Below, in pieces: positions 5,922-6,631 of a stretch of 6,631 nt of DNA. The notes below the pieces were generated by a model, which saw only the letters and a program-made list of their open reading frames with translations, was not told the origin of the DNA and did not search any database. The position numbers were made by a program, and so were the translations under genes. Source of the DNA: Granulosicoccaceae bacterium (GTDB taxonomy: Bacteria; Pseudomonadota; Gammaproteobacteria; DAOVJZ01); assembly GCA_030632035.1 (NCBI GenBank), contig DAOVJZ010000084.1, positions 1 to 6,631 of the forward strand. The letters are read 5' to 3'. Every line of letters begins with the position of its first letter. Position 1 is the first letter of the stretch.

Positions 5922-5975
5922 AACGCGTAAATAAGCGGTGCGCCGCAGTGCATCCACTTCATTGAATAGTTAGCC
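5918..5975 (-). other. attC-like recombination site between the ykgJ-like and lipoprotein genes
   Basis: A 58-bp site with attC architecture on the gene strand: GGCTAAC (5969-5975, 6/7 to RYYYAAC), a 6-nt spacer, L'' ATGAAGTGG (5954-5962), a short GC-rich loop region, L' CCGCTTAT (5931-5938), a 6-nt spacer and GTTAGGA (5918-5924, 6/7 to GTTRRRY). L'' pairs with L' except for a G-T pair and one extra unpaired base (position 5960), the feature that gives attC sites their polarity. Equal spacers and overall length fit classical class 1-type sites. The extra base is C on the would-be recombining strand, where G is usual. The TAA stop of the upstream gene lies inside the first core, as in many cassettes. 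Confidence 0.72.
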
Positions 5976-6311
5976 AGAATTATTACTCAGGCATATTTTC
6001 TTATTTGCATCGCAGACTTCATGCTGACTGGGTTCGGATGGATAATTTCTACAAATGTCTGGCCTTGCTTCATATACACCACAAGAATAATTACCATTAT
6101 TCACATTTAAGAAATAACAATCTCCGTTGTCTTTGAATTTTAGAAAATATTCTTCAACTGCTTTTCCTTTGGGGTTCGTAAATACATCAAAACGCAATCC
6201 TGTAAACTTTTCTAGCGCATTAATTTCAATTTGAGACAATTCTACAAAAGAATAATGTTTACAACACTCAGCACAGTTCTTACATATCTCATTTAATGTA
6301 ATATTCTCCAT
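5970..6311 (-). CDS. YkgJ family cysteine-cluster protein
   Basis: A 113-residue cytosolic protein of the YkgJ/UPF0153 type, annotated in families as a putative zinc- or iron-chelating domain. The signature CxxCxxCC is at residues 10-17 (CKNCAECC). Further conserved parts are GDCYFL (Cys65), YSCGVYEARPDICRNYP (Cys77, Cys87) and Cys100 and Cys107 near the end, nine cysteines in all. There is no signal peptide. Substrate and partner are unknown; metal or Fe-S binding is inferred from the cysteines. The ATG at 6309-6311 is preceded at suitable distance by AGGATG, a moderate ribosome site. The stop overlaps the first core of the attC-like site at 5918-5975, and the lipoprotein gene follows on the same strand after 62 nt. 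The gene is AT-rich, like the lipoprotein and unlike ftsH. Length is slightly short but within the family range. Confidence 0.87.
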   Translation of the reverse strand: MENITLNEICKNCAECCKHYSFVELSQIEINALEKFTGLRFDVFTNPKGKAVEEYFLKFKDNGDCYFLNVNNGNYSCGVYEARPDICRNYPSEPSQHEVCDANKKICLSNNSG

Positions 6312-6460
6312 AGCTTAATACATCCTGTATATGTTATGAATATATGTTTCGGCACCATTGTCTGTCGTCATGACGCCCTCCCAACTTCGTAGGGATCTTC
6401 TCTTCGGCTAATTATATTATTAAGTGGAAGCTATATAATAGTTTATCATTTTATGAGGCG

Positions 6461-6631
6461 GATTCAACTCTCAAGTGCAACAGTTGACTCCCCGAAGAAT
6501 ACCTCGTTAGGGGTTTGATAACCAAGACATTTCCTTGGTCGATTATTAAGTCGGTGCATGACGATCTGAATTTCCTTGTCGGTGACAGTTGTAAAGTCGC
6601 AGTGTTTAGGAAAATATTGGCGAATAAGACC
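6461..6631 (-). mobile_element. right end of an IS30-family insertion sequence (partial)
   Basis: The transposase stop lies only a few bases from the likely end of the element. Near that end TCAACT (6464-6469) and AGTTGA (6482-6487) form a small dyad. IS30-family terminal repeats overlap the end of the gene in this way, but the other end is outside the window, so the exact boundary (within a few bases of 6461) and any target duplication cannot be confirmed. Confidence 0.6.
6464..6631 (-). CDS. IS30-family transposase, C-terminal end (partial)
   Basis: The last 55 codons of a transposase whose 5' part lies beyond the window. The minus-strand translation reads GLIRQYFPKHCDFTTVTDKE, then HRLNNRPRKCLGYQTPNEVF and a short VALES tail before TGA at 6464-6466. 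This is the standard C-terminus of the IS30-family DDE transposase: the LIRQYFPK segment and the catalytic-domain end with LNNRPRK-LG--TP-EVF. The frame is intact as far as visible. The tail probably overlaps the terminal inverted repeat. Only the end is seen, so activity of the element cannot be judged. Confidence 0.93.
   Translation of the reverse strand, partial: GLIRQYFPKHCDFTTVTDKEIQIVMHRLNNRPRKCLGYQTPNEVFFGESTVALES

Larger units (their letters stand above)
5372..5923 (-). mobile_element. putative integron-type gene cassette carrying the lipoprotein gene
   Basis: If both attC-like sites are real, the cassette runs from the crossover in the GTTAGGA core (5918-5924) to the crossover in the GTTGAAG core (5366-5372). 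It holds one gene, a 16-nt leader including the ribosome site and a terminal hairpin, the usual cassette plan. No integrase gene or attI is in the window, so this would be a cassette cluster without an integrase. It depends on the weaker site at 5366-5436. Confidence 0.4.

Overview
The window reads as a chromosomal segment of a Gram-negative proteobacterium, probably gammaproteobacterial. Support comes from an exported DUF1207 protein with an outer-membrane-like C-terminus, a lipobox lipoprotein, a proteobacterial-style FtsH, an IS30-family end and E. coli-like promoter motifs. No gene fixes the taxon. The left and middle genes are moderately GC-rich, especially ftsH, while the right-hand genes are clearly AT-rich. 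The right part therefore looks like acquired DNA.

Layout: 171-437 (-) is a small DUF211 protein. 438-1235 has no credible gene but holds a probable promoter at each end and one copy of a short dispersed repeat. 1236-2186 (+) is a secreted DUF1207 protein. 2187-2481 holds a degenerate and a well-preserved copy of the same repeat, then a promoter. 2482-3135 (+) is a site-2 (M50) membrane metalloprotease, followed 84 nt later by ftsH (3220-5118, +). 5119-5445 holds a nested stem structure after ftsH, another repeat copy and a long hairpin. 5446-5907 (-) is a lipoprotein with a carboxypeptidase-regulatory-like fold. 5970-6311 (-) is a YkgJ-type cysteine-cluster protein. 6464-6631 (-) is the 3' end of an IS30-family transposase gene that runs off the window.

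Two patterns lie outside the genes. First, a ~74-bp repeat occurs in the same orientation at 867-940, 2364-2431 and 5298-5372, with a decayed partial copy at 2328-2360. A 49-nt core aligns without gaps in the three main copies, and the ends carry the inverted motif GAAGATG/CATCTTC. The copies lie between gene modules: before DUF1207, between DUF1207 and M50-ftsH, and after ftsH. Second, the two AT-rich minus-strand genes are each followed by a structure with integron attC architecture (5918-5975, strong; 5366-5436, weaker). They look like gene cassettes without a visible integrase. The end of the attC-like site at 5366-5372 coincides with the end of one dispersed repeat.

Functionally, the M50 protease and FtsH form a probable membrane-protein proteolysis module. 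DUF1207 and the lipoprotein would sit in the outer envelope, and the YkgJ-like protein probably binds metal. No direct pathway link between these parts is visible.
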